Shown piece by piece: positions 8,218-17,150 of a DNA stretch of 64,000 nt. Each line of letters starts with the position of its first letter. Position 1 is the first letter of the stretch. Location of the stretch: positions 56,280 through 120,279 of the forward strand of contig JAUXQH010000054.1 in NCBI GenBank assembly GCA_030685065.1, written 5' to 3'. The stretch is from Pseudomonadota bacterium (GTDB lineage Bacteria; Myxococcota_A; UBA796; SXON01). A model generated the notes under the pieces. The model made no database searches and had not been told where the DNA came from. It saw only the letters and a program-made list of their open reading frames with translations. The position numbers and the translations under genes are program-made.

Positions 8218-8888
8218 GAGCGGGCTCGCGACTGCGGGCTCTGCACGAGGCGGCCGCCCTCGAAGCGCACCCGGCGATGCGGGAAGCGATCCATCAGCCC
8301 CACGTCGTGCGTGGCGACCAGCACCGTCGTGCCCCGGAGGTTGACGGCCTGGAGGATCTCCATCACCTCGACCGCCATGGCGCCGTCGAGGTTTCCGGTT
8401 GGCTCGTCCGCGAAGAGCACGGCGGGGTCGTTGACGATGGCGCGCGCGATCGCGACGCGTTGTTGCTCTCCTCCCGAGAGCTCCCCGGCCAGGGAATCCT
8501 CGCGCTCCTTGAGCCCCACGATGTTGAGCACGGCGGGCACGCGGCGGCGCACTTGCTCGGGCGGGGCGTTCACCACCTCGAGCGCGAGCGCGACATTGGC
8601 GCCGACCGTGCGACGCGGGAGCAGCTTGAAGTCCTGGAACACGATCCCCACGTTGCGGCGGAGCTGCGGGAGGCGGCCGCGGGGGAGCGCGGCAACGTCC
8701 ACCCCTCCCACCAACAGCTTCCCCGACGTCGGCCGCTCCGCGCCATACAGCAGCTTCAACAACGTCGATTTCCCGGCCCCGGACGGACCGGTGACGTACA
8801 CGAATTCACCCTTGTCGATGGTGAGCGACACATCGTCGAGCGCATGGTGCTCGCCGTAGGACTTCACAACATGGTAGAGGCGGATCAC
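8214..8888 (-). CDS. ftsE: Cell division ATP-binding protein FtsE
   Basis: A 224-residue ABC ATPase with Walker A GPSGAGKST, signature LSGGEQQRVAIARA, Walker B VLFADEPTG and the H-loop VATHD. The sequence IRLYHVVKSYGEHHALDDV is the normal FtsE start, so I use the GTG at 8888 with AGGA five bases upstream. A longer reading from 8948 would overlap the divergent nadD start and adds an unconserved tail. It heads the four-gene ftsE-ftsX-envC-ctpA unit. GATAAC in the 46-bp divergent gap might be its -10. Confidence 0.94.
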   Translation of the reverse strand: MIRLYHVVKSYGEHHALDDVSLTIDKGEFVYVTGPSGAGKSTLLKLLYGAERPTSGKLLVGGVDVAALPRGRLPQLRRNVGIVFQDFKLLPRRTVGANVALALEVVNAPPEQVRRRVPAVLNIVGLKEREDSLAGELSGGEQQRVAIARAIVNDPAVLFADEPTGNLDGAMAVEVMEILQAVNLRGTTVLVATHDVGLMDRFPHRRVRFEGGRLVQSPQSRARS

Positions 8889-8934
8889 CGTCGTCCTAGG
8901 GCCGTACACGTTATCACGCACCCTCGGAGGCGCG

Positions 8935-9510
8935 GTGCGGGTCGCCATCTACGGGGGCAGCTTCAATCCACCGCATGTGGGCCACGCGATGGTGGCGTCG
9001 TGGATCCGATGGACCGGACGCGCCGACGCCGTCTGGCTGCTTCCGGCGTACCACCACGCGTTCGAGAAGGTGCTCGCCCCGTGGGAGGCGCGGGTGCGCA
9101 TGGCCCAGGCCCTCGCCGACACCCTGGGCCCCTGGTGCCGGGTGGAGCGAATCGAGGAGGTGCTGCCCGTGCCGTCCTACACGGTGAACACGCTCGGGGT
9201 GCTCGCGGCTCGGCACCCCCAGCACGAGCTGCAGCTCGTCGTCGGCGCAGACGTGCTGTCGCAGCTCCCGCAATGGCGCGAGGTCGAGCGCCTGCTCGCG
9301 AGCTTTCCCCTCATCGTCGTCGGGAGGCAGGGGTGGCCGGCGGTGGAGGGTGCGCCGTGCTTTCCGGACGTGAGCAGCACCGAGATCCGCGAGCGCGTGG
9401 CGATCGGCGCGGGCTTCGCGCACCTCGTCCCGACGGCGGTGCGCGCCATCGTCGACGAAGAGCGCCTCTACCGGTCGGTCCTTCACCCCGACTGTCGCGT
9501 CACGTCCTGA
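8935..9510 (+). CDS. nadD: Nicotinate-nucleotide adenylyltransferase
   Basis: A 191-residue enzyme that makes nicotinic-acid adenine dinucleotide from NaMN and ATP in NAD synthesis. The nucleotidyltransferase motif GGSFNPPHVGH is at the N-terminus and the second family motif, SSTEIRERV, lies near residue 147. LQLVVGADVLSQLPQW is also typical. The GTG start at 8935 follows GGAGG at four bases. It diverges from ftsE; no rsfS follows. Confidence 0.92.
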   Translation: MRVAIYGGSFNPPHVGHAMVASWIRWTGRADAVWLLPAYHHAFEKVLAPWEARVRMAQALADTLGPWCRVERIEEVLPVPSYTVNTLGVLAARHPQHELQLVVGADVLSQLPQWREVERLLASFPLIVVGRQGWPAVEGAPCFPDVSSTEIRERVAIGAGFAHLVPTAVRAIVDEERLYRSVLHPDCRVTS

Positions 9511-9523
9511 GGCTCGCCTCGCG

Positions 9524-9991
9524 TCAGTCCGACCCGAGCGCGTACTCCTCCCAGCCGCCGCTACCGTCCTCCGAGAGGTCCGCGTCGACGAAGCTCCGCA
9601 GCCCTGGGTTCGGGCGGTCGAGCAGGCGGAGGAACAGGCTCGTCCCGTGCGGGGCGTCCTGAAAATCGAGCCAGCGGAGCGCGACGGGCACCTTGACCGT
9701 GCCGGGGTGGAGCTGCGCGAAGCGCAGGCGGAGCGCGATGGCGGGGATGAGCTCGCCACGCGCCTCCGGGGAGGGGGGCAGCCGCCAGGCCGAGTCGATC
9801 CTGACCATCTCGTCCCCGAGGAGGTAGAGGTTCAGCGTCTCCTCGAGAAAACCGCGCACTGCCCGAGCCGCGCTGCGGTTGAGCAGTGTGTAGTCGACGC
9901 CGACGGGGCGAACGACGCGTGCGTGCGTGCCCGCTGGGTCCAGGAAGCGGTCCCACCACGAGATCCGATAGTCGGGGTGATAGATGCGCAC
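9524..9991 (-). CDS. Uncharacterised protein
   Basis: A 155-residue soluble protein with no signal peptide or membrane segment; I do not recognise the family. It is Trp/Arg-rich at the start (YRISWWDRFLDP) and appears to be an alpha/beta fold with an acidic end (SFVDADLSEDGSGGWEEY). The start is GTG with GGAGG about eleven bases upstream. It converges with nadD and is divergent from the HAD gene with only 29 bp between. Codon bias matches real genes here. Confidence 0.6.
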   Translation of the reverse strand: MRIYHPDYRISWWDRFLDPAGTHARVVRPVGVDYTLLNRSAARAVRGFLEETLNLYLLGDEMVRIDSAWRLPPSPEARGELIPAIALRLRFAQLHPGTVKVPVALRWLDFQDAPHGTSLFLRLLDRPNPGLRSFVDADLSEDGSGGWEEYALGSD

Positions 9992-10020
9992 CGTCTCATC
10001 CTACCTCCGGACCGGCCGCC

Positions 10021-10701
10021 GTGGACCTCCTGCTCTTCGATATCGACGGAACCCTGCTGCGCACCCGCGGCGCGGGGCGGGAAGCCCTCGACGAGGCGTT
10101 CCTCAGCGTGCTCGGGTGGTCGGATGCCATGGCGGGGGTCTCGCTCGCCGGGGCCACCGACGGCGGGATCGTCCGTAGCGTCGCGGCCCGCTTCGGCGTC
10201 TCCTGGGACGGGGTCTCCGCGCCCCCCTTCGATCTCGCCGGCGTCCAGAGCGCCTACCTCGATGCCCTCGGTCGCCGGCTCGAGCAGCCGGATCGCGTCG
10301 CCCTCTGTCCAGGCGTCCGGGAGCTGCTCGATGCCTTGGCCGGTCGCGCGCACCTCGCGCTCCTGACGGGGAACTGGCGCGCCGGCGCGGCGCTGAAGCT
10401 CGGCGCGGTCGGCCTCTGGGGGCGTTGGATCGACGGCGCGTACGGGGACGACCACGCCGATCGGAACTGCCTCGTACCCGTGGCGCGCGCCCGTGCGGAC
10501 GCCGCCGGGATCCGGTACCGTCGCGTGATCGTGATCGGGGACACCCCTGCCGACGTGGCGTGTGCGCGCGCGGGGGGAGCGTTGGCGGTCGTCGTGGAGA
10601 CAGGCTTCGCGACGGCGGGGGAGCTCGAACGTGCGCGCCCCGACCTGCTGCTCCCGGATCTCGCGCGCGGTCGAGCCTGGCTCGAAGCCCTGGTGAGCTG
10701 A
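10021..10701 (+). CDS. HAD-superfamily hydrolase (phosphoglycolate-phosphatase-like)
   Basis: A 226-residue HAD phosphatase. Motif I is LLLFDIDGTLLRT at the very N-terminus (nucleophile and acid Asp), motif II is LALLTGN, and motif IV is VIVIGDTPADVACA. The cap between motifs I and II is the helical subclass IA type, as in phosphoglycolate phosphatases; the substrate cannot be read from sequence. I use the GTG at 10021, directly before the conserved DLLLFDIDGT; the open frame extends upstream but overlaps the divergent gene. Confidence 0.82.
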   Translation: MDLLLFDIDGTLLRTRGAGREALDEAFLSVLGWSDAMAGVSLAGATDGGIVRSVAARFGVSWDGVSAPPFDLAGVQSAYLDALGRRLEQPDRVALCPGVRELLDALAGRAHLALLTGNWRAGAALKLGAVGLWGRWIDGAYGDDHADRNCLVPVARARADAAGIRYRRVIVIGDTPADVACARAGGALAVVVETGFATAGELERARPDLLLPDLARGRAWLEALVS

Positions 10702-10723
10702 CCAGGAGAGTCCGAAGCTGGAG

Positions 10724-12295
10724 CTAGAGCTCCGGGACGAACAACGCGACGCCGCTGTGCGCGGAGCCGTCCGCGGCGACGCCGCCCACGATCAGGGCGC
10801 CGTAGTCGGGATCGTAGACGACCTGGGGGGAGTAGGCCCCGCCCGACAGCCCGCCCGCGTCCTCGCCGTCCTGGCACCCGTCCACCGACTCGAACGTGCC
10901 GCCGACCGGGTTGTACAGCTCCAGGCAGCTGACCGAGTCGGTCGTCGGTTCGTTGCTGTTGAAGGACTTCGCGCCTCCGGCGATCAACACCCGCCCGTCC
11001 GCCAGGAGCACCATCTTGTGGCCCGCTCGCCCCACCACCATCGACGCGGAGAGGTCCCCCCAGCGCTCGGTCGAGGGGTTGTAGAGCCAGGCGGAGGCGG
11101 AGGCGGAGACGGTGGCGGAGGTCGACACCGGCGCATCGTAGGAGACCGAGGCGCCGCCCGTCGCGAGGATGCTGCCGTCGGCGAGGGCGACCATGGCCGC
11201 CCCGGCCAGCCCCGCCGGCAGATCGGGGAAGCTCTCGATCCCGGACCCGTCGAGCTTCACGCGGTCACAGGTCGCGGAGCTCGCCCACGTGCCATCTCCG
11301 AGATCGGCGCCGCCGCAGAGGAGCGTGCCGTCCTCGCCGAGGTCCGCCATCATCGCGTCCAGCGGGCCGATGGTGCTGACCCCCACCTCCGAGAACGTGC
11401 GGCTGGCGCTGTCGTAGTACTCGACGGTGTTGTTGAGGAGGACGCTGCCCCTCCCGCTCTGCGCCCCGTACCCCCCCCAGATCACCACGTTTCCGAGACG
11501 GTTCTCACTCGCGAGGTGCTGGGCGCGGGGCTCCTGCAGACTTGCGAGGGCGGGAATGTCTTCCCACGTGTCGGCCGTCGGGTCATAGAGCGAGACACCG
11601 CGGGAGGCCTCCCCGCCACCACCGAGGGGATCGCGTGGCGCGCCGCCGGTCACGAGGACCTTGCCCTGGTCCGGGCCGCTGACCGTCAGCGGCGTGAACC
11701 CGGCGCCGATCCGGGCGGTCTCGACGGCGCCGTCGTTCGTCTCGTATTCCGGAAGGTCTCCGACGCTGGTGAAGGCGAGGCCCTCGCCCGGCGGGGCAAG
11801 CGTGAGGATGTACATGGCCTTCTGGCCCTTGACCGGCGCGTCGTTCAGGTCGTTCGTAAGGCCACCCGCAAGCCAGAAACGCCCTTCCCCGAGCGCCACC
11901 AACATCGGGAGATACAGGCCGCTCGCCAGGGAGCCGAGCCAGGCGGTCTTCTCGGTGGAGGCGATGAACACGTCCGCATCGACGACGCCGTCGGAAGCGG
12001 TCAATGGCTCGGTCATTCCTCGCAGGATGAGCTCCCCATCCTCGAACCCCTCGACGCTGATCCGGGTGTCCGTGAGGGCGGGCAGGCCGGACACGGCGGA
12101 GCTGGCCCCAGAGGTGGGGGCGTCCATCGGGACTCGTAGCGGGGTACCGTCGGCTGGCGTCAGCACAAGGTCGATGCGATCGAGCCCATCGAACGGGGTC
12201 TGCAACGCGGCGACCACCGGGGTCAAATTGAGGGTGTAGGCGGCGCCCGAGCTCCCGGTGCACCCCGTCATCAACCCGGACGCGATCAACAGCAT
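10724..12295 (-). CDS. Kelch-repeat lipoprotein
   Basis: A 523-residue lipoprotein; the signal peptide ends GLMTGC (lipidated Cys12). After an N-terminal beta domain there are about five kelch-like units, each with a GRVLIAGG-type strand followed by a 'LYNP..TW' strand (for example DGSILATGGA, DGRVLIAGGA, SLYDPTADTWEDIP), which together suggest a beta-propeller exposed at the cell surface. No enzyme motif is visible. It diverges from pgeF by about 60 bp. Confidence 0.75.
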   Translation of the reverse strand: MLLIASGLMTGCTGSSGAAYTLNLTPVVAALQTPFDGLDRIDLVLTPADGTPLRVPMDAPTSGASSAVSGLPALTDTRISVEGFEDGELILRGMTEPLTASDGVVDADVFIASTEKTAWLGSLASGLYLPMLVALGEGRFWLAGGLTNDLNDAPVKGQKAMYILTLAPPGEGLAFTSVGDLPEYETNDGAVETARIGAGFTPLTVSGPDQGKVLVTGGAPRDPLGGGGEASRGVSLYDPTADTWEDIPALASLQEPRAQHLASENRLGNVVIWGGYGAQSGRGSVLLNNTVEYYDSASRTFSEVGVSTIGPLDAMMADLGEDGTLLCGGADLGDGTWASSATCDRVKLDGSGIESFPDLPAGLAGAAMVALADGSILATGGASVSYDAPVSTSATVSASASAWLYNPSTERWGDLSASMVVGRAGHKMVLLADGRVLIAGGAKSFNSNEPTTDSVSCLELYNPVGGTFESVDGCQDGEDAGGLSGGAYSPQVVYDPDYGALIVGGVAADGSAHSGVALFVPEL

Positions 12296-12355
12296 GCGCC
12301 AAGCCTACCATCAACCGGGCTTGCTCCGCATGCCGTGGGAGGTCACGTTGGCTGC

Positions 12356-13012
12356 ATGCTCGCGAGTGTCCTGCTTTCCTCCGTTCCCCATTGCTTCACC
12401 GGAACCGACGACGGCGATCATCGGCCCGGTGCCGACGGGGATGCGGCGGCGCGCCTGGTCTCCGCGCTGGGGGGGAGGGGAGCGGTGCGCGTCGTGACCC
12501 AGGTGCACGGCGCGCGGGTTGTCGGGGCGGCGGGCGCGGGTCTGGACGTCGAGGCCGACGCCATCGTGTGCACCGAGCCGGGCGTCGTGGTGGCGGTGCG
12601 GGTGGCGGACTGCGTACCCATCCTCCTGGCCGCGCCCCGGGGGGTGGCGGCCGTGCACGCGGGCTGGCGGGGTACGGCCGCGGACATCGCGCGCTCCGCG
12701 CTCCTGGCGCTCTGCGAGGCCGCGGAGTGTGATCCTTCCGAGGTCCGCGGGGCGATCGGCCCGTGCATCTGCGGGCGCTGCTACGAGGTGGGGGACGACG
12801 TGATCCGGGCCGTGTCGCGGGTCGCGCCCGGAGGGTCCTGGCGGGTCGGGGAGCGAAACGTCGATCTCGGGGAGGCAAACGCGGCGATCCTCAGCGCCGA
12901 GGGCGTGACGATCGATCGGTTGCATCATTGTACGCGGTGCGGGAGCGGGTTCTGGTCCCATCGTCGCGACGGCGCGGCGAGCGGGCGCCAGGTGGGGGCC
13001 ATCCGCCTGTGA
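12356..13012 (+). CDS. pgeF: Peptidoglycan editing factor / purine nucleoside phosphorylase (laccase-domain, YfiH family)
   Basis: A 218-residue protein of the multicopper polyphenol-oxidase-like YfiH family. Conserved blocks are VTQVHGARVV, VADCVPILLAAP, AAVHAGWRGTA, IGPCICGRCYEVG and CTRCGSGFWSHRRDG; the His and Cys residues in these form the zinc/purine site. The family edits peptidoglycan precursors in E. coli and phosphorolyses purine nucleosides in others. The start is uncertain: ATG 12356 (GGAGG 12 bases upstream) or GTG 12335. It overlaps the next gene by 4 nt (GTGA). Confidence 0.88.
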   Translation: MLASVLLSSVPHCFTGTDDGDHRPGADGDAAARLVSALGGRGAVRVVTQVHGARVVGAAGAGLDVEADAIVCTEPGVVVAVRVADCVPILLAAPRGVAAVHAGWRGTAADIARSALLALCEAAECDPSEVRGAIGPCICGRCYEVGDDVIRAVSRVAPGGSWRVGERNVDLGEANAAILSAEGVTIDRLHHCTRCGSGFWSHRRDGAASGRQVGAIRL

Positions 13013-14073
13013 GCCGTCCCCGCGCGCTCCGGGGGATCGCGATCCCGGCCCTCGCCCTCCTGGTCGGCTGCGACGATCCCGCGCTGAAGCCGTTCGCGGC
13101 GTCGCTCGACGCGTGGGACGACGGGCGGGAGGCCCTCGAGGACGGCCGCCCGGCGGACGCGGTGACGGCCTTCGCCACCGCGCGGACCCACGACCCGGGC
13201 AGCGTCGCCATCCGGCTCTGGGAGGCGAAGGCCCTCGCGGACGCCGGGGCCCTCGAGGAGGCCGACGCGCGGCTCTCGGAGCTGGTCCATGCGGATCCTG
13301 CCGTGGGAGTGGCCTGGTACAACCGCGCGGCGTACCGCGCCCGGGCGAACCGCCTGCCCGAGGCCGCCGCGGACCTCTCCCAGGCGCTCACGCTCGGCGC
13401 GCGCTCCGCGCTGGAGGCCGCGGACGATCCGGACTTCGCGGCAGCCCTCGCCCACCCCGCGTTCGCCGGGATCCTCCCCGCGCAGCCCCTCGAAGCCACG
13501 GTCACCGGGCCGGACGGCGCGGTATACGTCGGGAGCCGCTATACGCTCGAGTTCACCATCTCCGCCTTGCCCGCGGCGGAGATCTCGATCGAGCGGTCCG
13601 GCGCCGATCCCGGGTGTCTCCGTCTCCAGCGCATCGTGCAGGACGACCACGGCGAGGCCGGGCGGACCACGCGCCGACTCGCCGTCGATCTGCGCGCCGA
13701 AGGCCCGTGCGATTCGACGCTCGGCCCGTTCGTCGTGACCGCGGGCGGTGCACGGCTCTCCTTGGATCCGGTGTCGGTCAAGATCGAGGCCCCGCCCGGA
13801 GCCCTCCCCGTGACCCCCCTCCGGCCCCTGGCGGGCACGGTGCCCGTCCCGAGCGCCCTGGCGCCGCCCGATGCGGGCTTCGCGGCCCGACGCGCCGACG
13901 TTGGGGTGCTCGCGATGGGGCGCCCCGATCGTGCCATCGTCGGCGCGGGGAAGCCCCCCGACGTGCTGCTGGAGTGGCGCGTGGACGGCCAGACGCGCGC
14001 GACCGGCGGCTGGTGGTACGCCACCGGAGCGCTCGCGCTGACCGCGGAGGGGTGGGCCGAAACCGTTCCCTGA
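13009..14073 (+). CDS. TPR-containing lipoprotein
   Basis: A 354-residue lipoprotein. The GTG at 13009 overlaps the pgeF stop and gives a good signal peptide ending ALALLVGC; the longer frame upstream lies within pgeF. Residues 25-155 look like two to three TPR helical pairs (DGREALEDGRPADAVTAFA, AWYNRAAYRARANRLPEAAA). The rest is a beta-rich domain of unknown type, with a possible bacterial Ig-like fold around residues 165-270. The translational overlap suggests coregulation with pgeF, but no shared function is evident. Confidence 0.72.
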   Translation: MSRPRALRGIAIPALALLVGCDDPALKPFAASLDAWDDGREALEDGRPADAVTAFATARTHDPGSVAIRLWEAKALADAGALEEADARLSELVHADPAVGVAWYNRAAYRARANRLPEAAADLSQALTLGARSALEAADDPDFAAALAHPAFAGILPAQPLEATVTGPDGAVYVGSRYTLEFTISALPAAEISIERSGADPGCLRLQRIVQDDHGEAGRTTRRLAVDLRAEGPCDSTLGPFVVTAGGARLSLDPVSVKIEAPPGALPVTPLRPLAGTVPVPSALAPPDAGFAARRADVGVLAMGRPDRAIVGAGKPPDVLLEWRVDGQTRATGGWWYATGALALTAEGWAETVP

Positions 14074-14079
14074 TCGCGG

Positions 14080-17052
14080 CTACTCGGCGCAGCTCTCCGA
14101 GCAGCCGAGCTGCGTGCCGAGCGTGTTGCCGGAGAGGTCGTTCGTGGCGCACTCCGCGAGGGTGACGGTCTCGGCGCAGGTCATCCCGTACTCGGGGCTC
14201 CCGGAGAACGTGTTTCCCTGCACGTCGGCCGTGACGTTGGCGAGCGAGAGGCCGCTCGACGTGGACGAGCTGCCCGACACCCCGCTCATCGTGACCGAGC
14301 CGCCGTCGAACACGAAGGCGTTACCCCCCGCGTCGGTCACGGTGGTGTTGGTCAGGGAGGCCGCCGTGTTGCCGTCATCCATGAGCGTCGCGCCGGCCTC
14401 GTACGCGTAGTACGAGTAGCTGTCCGTGCTGAAGAACCCCGTGCCACCCGGGGCGGTGAGGGTCGAGTCGCTCACGACGAGGGCGGTCAGGCCCTTCGCG
14501 TCGATCCCGTTGCCGCTCACGCCGGAGGCGGTGAACCCGGAGATGGCGGCGCTGCCTCCCTGGAACGACAGGCCGTTGCCCGACGCGGAGCCGATGGAGA
14601 GGCCGTCGATGGTGACCTCGGTGGCGGCGTCGAAGTCGACGTACACGATGCCGAGATAGGTCCCGTCGTCGTCATAGTCGTAGTAGTAGTCGTTGGAGCG
14701 CGCGACCGTCGACACGCCGGTTCCGGACACATCCCCGAAGGTCACGTCCGTGAGGGTGAGCGCGCCGATGGAGCTGGCCGTCACGCCGCTTCCCCCCGTC
14801 GATTCGACGTGGAAGTCGGACAGGCTGACCGACCCAAAATCGGTGACGGGAGCGTTGCTCAGCGTGACCGCTGAGGAGGCGACCGCACCGGCCGTCAGAC
14901 CGTCGATCTCCACGTCGGGAGCGATGCCGGACCAGTAGCCGTTGAGGATCGCGCCCCCGGTGGACCCGACCTCGAGCCCGGACACGTCGATGGAGGCGTC
15001 GGAGGCGTAGATCACGGAGCTGTAGGCGCTCGTGACCGAGACGTCGCGCAGCGTCAGGGCGGCGGACTCCTCCGTGATCGTGGTGCCGTCGTCGTAGTAG
15101 TAGCCGGAGGCGTAGAACACGGTCGACGCGGTCTGCGTCGTGTAGCTGCCGCTGAAGTCCGAGGCGTCGTCGGGGTAGTCGTAGGAGTAGGTGACCGAGA
15201 TGACCTCGGAGGCGCGCGTCGTGCCCACCTGGACGTTTTCGACCTCGACCTCGGAGTAGCTCGACTGCACGACCGATCCCGCCACGTCGTCCACGATGTT
15301 GTCGGCGAAGATCGCCGGCGCCGAGAGATCACTCGCGGCGAAGATCGTGCCCTCGTAGTCGGTCCACGTGTTGCCGGTGATCTCCACGGCCGCGCCGAGG
15401 TACGCGGTGACGCTGGAGTCGCCTCCGACGAACGTGTTGTTGGTCACGGTGAGCGAGCCGGTCTCGTAGGCGAACAGGTCCTGCCCCTGCCCTCCGCTGG
15501 CCTCGTACGTGTAGATGTAGTGGCCGTAGTCGTACTCGGAGTAGTCGCCCGAGCTGTTGTCGCTGAACGTGTTGCTGTCCACGACCAGGACGCCCGCGCT
15601 GTCATAGATGCCGCCGTTCGCGGCGCCGTGGCTGAACGTGTTCCCGGTCAGGGTGGCGACGCTCTGGTAGTTCACGAAGGTGTAGCAGCCGTTTCCGTCA
15701 AAGAGGCTGTTCGACACGACGGCGGTGCTGAGGACCTGGCTCATGCCCCAGCCGGCGTTTCCGGTGACGGTGACGTTGTCGAGCGTCAGGTCGGAAGAGT
15801 CGGCGAGCAAGCCGGCGGACTGGTTGATGTAGCCGGCGCAGGGATCCAGGATCTCGGGCTCCCGGGAGTTCGACACCGTGAGCCCGGAGATGGTCCCCTC
15901 GGTGGCGTAGAAGTAGGCGCCCCAGCGGCCCGCATCGTTCACCGTGCCGCCCGTGACCGACACCGTCGCGACATCTGCGACGCTCGGCTGGAGGAGCATC
16001 CCGTAGTTGTTGTAGCCGCTGACGGACACGCCGGAAAGATCAATGGTGTCGGCCGCGACGAGCAGCCCGCCGCACCAGGGGTTTCCGGACTGACCCCACT
16101 CGGCGTACAGGTAGCTGCAGGAAAGCGCCGAGTCGCCGGTGATCGTGGAGTCGACCATCGTGAAGCTCGGACCCTGGGCGTAGATGCCCTGGAGCAGCGA
16201 GCCGGTGACCGTCACGCCCGACAGGTCGAACGTGCTGTCGAACGCGAAGAGGGCGAGGAACTCGGCGTCCTGGATCGTGGTGTCCACCAGGACGATGTCG
16301 GCCTCGTTGGCCGAGATCCCCATGCCGTCCGCGCCCGCGATGGTGCTGCCCGTCATCGTGAGCGAGGCGCCGTCGATCTGCACCGCGTAGCCGTCCGAGA
16401 TGTCGTCCGACAGCATGACGGTGCCGGTGATCGTCGTGTTGGTGACGGACACCACGGCGTCGTCGGTGATGTCGATCCCGTAGGCGCCCGGGTATTCGAA
16501 GGAGGAGTCCGTGAGGGACACGGTGCCGCCGGACACTTGCACCCCGCCGGCCGCGGGCTCGACGACCGTGAGCCCCGTGATGACCGCTGTTGCGTTGGTG
16601 GCCGAGACGCCCCAGCTTCCCGCCGCGGCGATGGTGATCATGGAGAGCGTGGCCTCGGAGTCGCGCTTCAGATCGATGCCGGTCCGGGCGGAGGTGACGA
16701 CGAGGTTCTCCACCGTGACGCCGGTGGCCGTGATGGTCAGCGGGATGTCCGCTCCGGGCCCGGTGAGGAACGTGCCGTCGACCGACGCCCCGCGTAGGGT
16801 CACGGCCTTGTCGACGATGACCGCCTCCTCGTACGTGCCGTCGCAGAGGGCGATCACGGCGCCCTCGGGCGCGACGGTGATCGCATCGTTGATGTTGGCG
16901 TAGCCGCCGCCGCCGTCGACCGTGATGCAGCCCTGATCGTACTCGACGGTGTCGGTGTCCCCGGTGTCGTCGGGGTTGGTTCCCGTGTCCGCCTTGTCGG
17001 AAGGCCCGGTGCAGCCGGTCAAGAGTACGAGGAACATGAGGGGGCTGCGCAT
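14080..17052 (-). CDS. Large right-handed beta-helix lipoprotein
   Basis: A 990-residue lipoprotein with signal MRSPLMFLVLLTGC and a Thr/Asp-rich stalk (DTGTNPDDTGDTDT). The rest is almost entirely parallel beta-helix: an initial pectate-lyase-like entry (ITVDGGGGYANINDAI, ALCDGTYEEAV), then dozens of short strands of the type 'LTLDNVTVTG', 'VSNSLFDGNG' and 'SLTVTNNTF'. Several turns carry unusual Tyr/Asp-rich inserts (YYYDYDDDGTYLG). The ATG at 17052 follows AGGAGA; the longer frame adds an unconvincing N-terminus. Such proteins are usually surface-exposed; enzyme activity is not evident. Confidence 0.8.
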   Translation of the reverse strand: MRSPLMFLVLLTGCTGPSDKADTGTNPDDTGDTDTVEYDQGCITVDGGGGYANINDAITVAPEGAVIALCDGTYEEAVIVDKAVTLRGASVDGTFLTGPGADIPLTITATGVTVENLVVTSARTGIDLKRDSEATLSMITIAAAGSWGVSATNATAVITGLTVVEPAAGGVQVSGGTVSLTDSSFEYPGAYGIDITDDAVVSVTNTTITGTVMLSDDISDGYAVQIDGASLTMTGSTIAGADGMGISANEADIVLVDTTIQDAEFLALFAFDSTFDLSGVTVTGSLLQGIYAQGPSFTMVDSTITGDSALSCSYLYAEWGQSGNPWCGGLLVAADTIDLSGVSVSGYNNYGMLLQPSVADVATVSVTGGTVNDAGRWGAYFYATEGTISGLTVSNSREPEILDPCAGYINQSAGLLADSSDLTLDNVTVTGNAGWGMSQVLSTAVVSNSLFDGNGCYTFVNYQSVATLTGNTFSHGAANGGIYDSAGVLVVDSNTFSDNSSGDYSEYDYGHYIYTYEASGGQGQDLFAYETGSLTVTNNTFVGGDSSVTAYLGAAVEITGNTWTDYEGTIFAASDLSAPAIFADNIVDDVAGSVVQSSYSEVEVENVQVGTTRASEVISVTYSYDYPDDASDFSGSYTTQTASTVFYASGYYYDDGTTITEESAALTLRDVSVTSAYSSVIYASDASIDVSGLEVGSTGGAILNGYWSGIAPDVEIDGLTAGAVASSAVTLSNAPVTDFGSVSLSDFHVESTGGSGVTASSIGALTLTDVTFGDVSGTGVSTVARSNDYYYDYDDDGTYLGIVYVDFDAATEVTIDGLSIGSASGNGLSFQGGSAAISGFTASGVSGNGIDAKGLTALVVSDSTLTAPGGTGFFSTDSYSYYAYEAGATLMDDGNTAASLTNTTVTDAGGNAFVFDGGSVTMSGVSGSSSTSSGLSLANVTADVQGNTFSGSPEYGMTCAETVTLAECATNDLSGNTLGTQLGCSESCAE

Positions 17053-17150
17053 GAGGTCTCCTGCCACGGCGCCACGGTAGCGCCACCGTGGACGAACCAC
17101 AAGCGTGTGCGCGTGCTACATGGGCGCTCCGGATGGGAGGTGCCCTCCGG

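Noticed and set aside
8889..8948. N-terminal extension of FtsE to 8948
   Set aside because: It would overlap the nadD start, has no conserved residues, and a GTG with a good ribosome site lies at 8888.
12763..13008. Longer start for the TPR lipoprotein
   Set aside because: The extra 82 residues lie out of frame inside pgeF and would bury the lipoprotein signal peptide.
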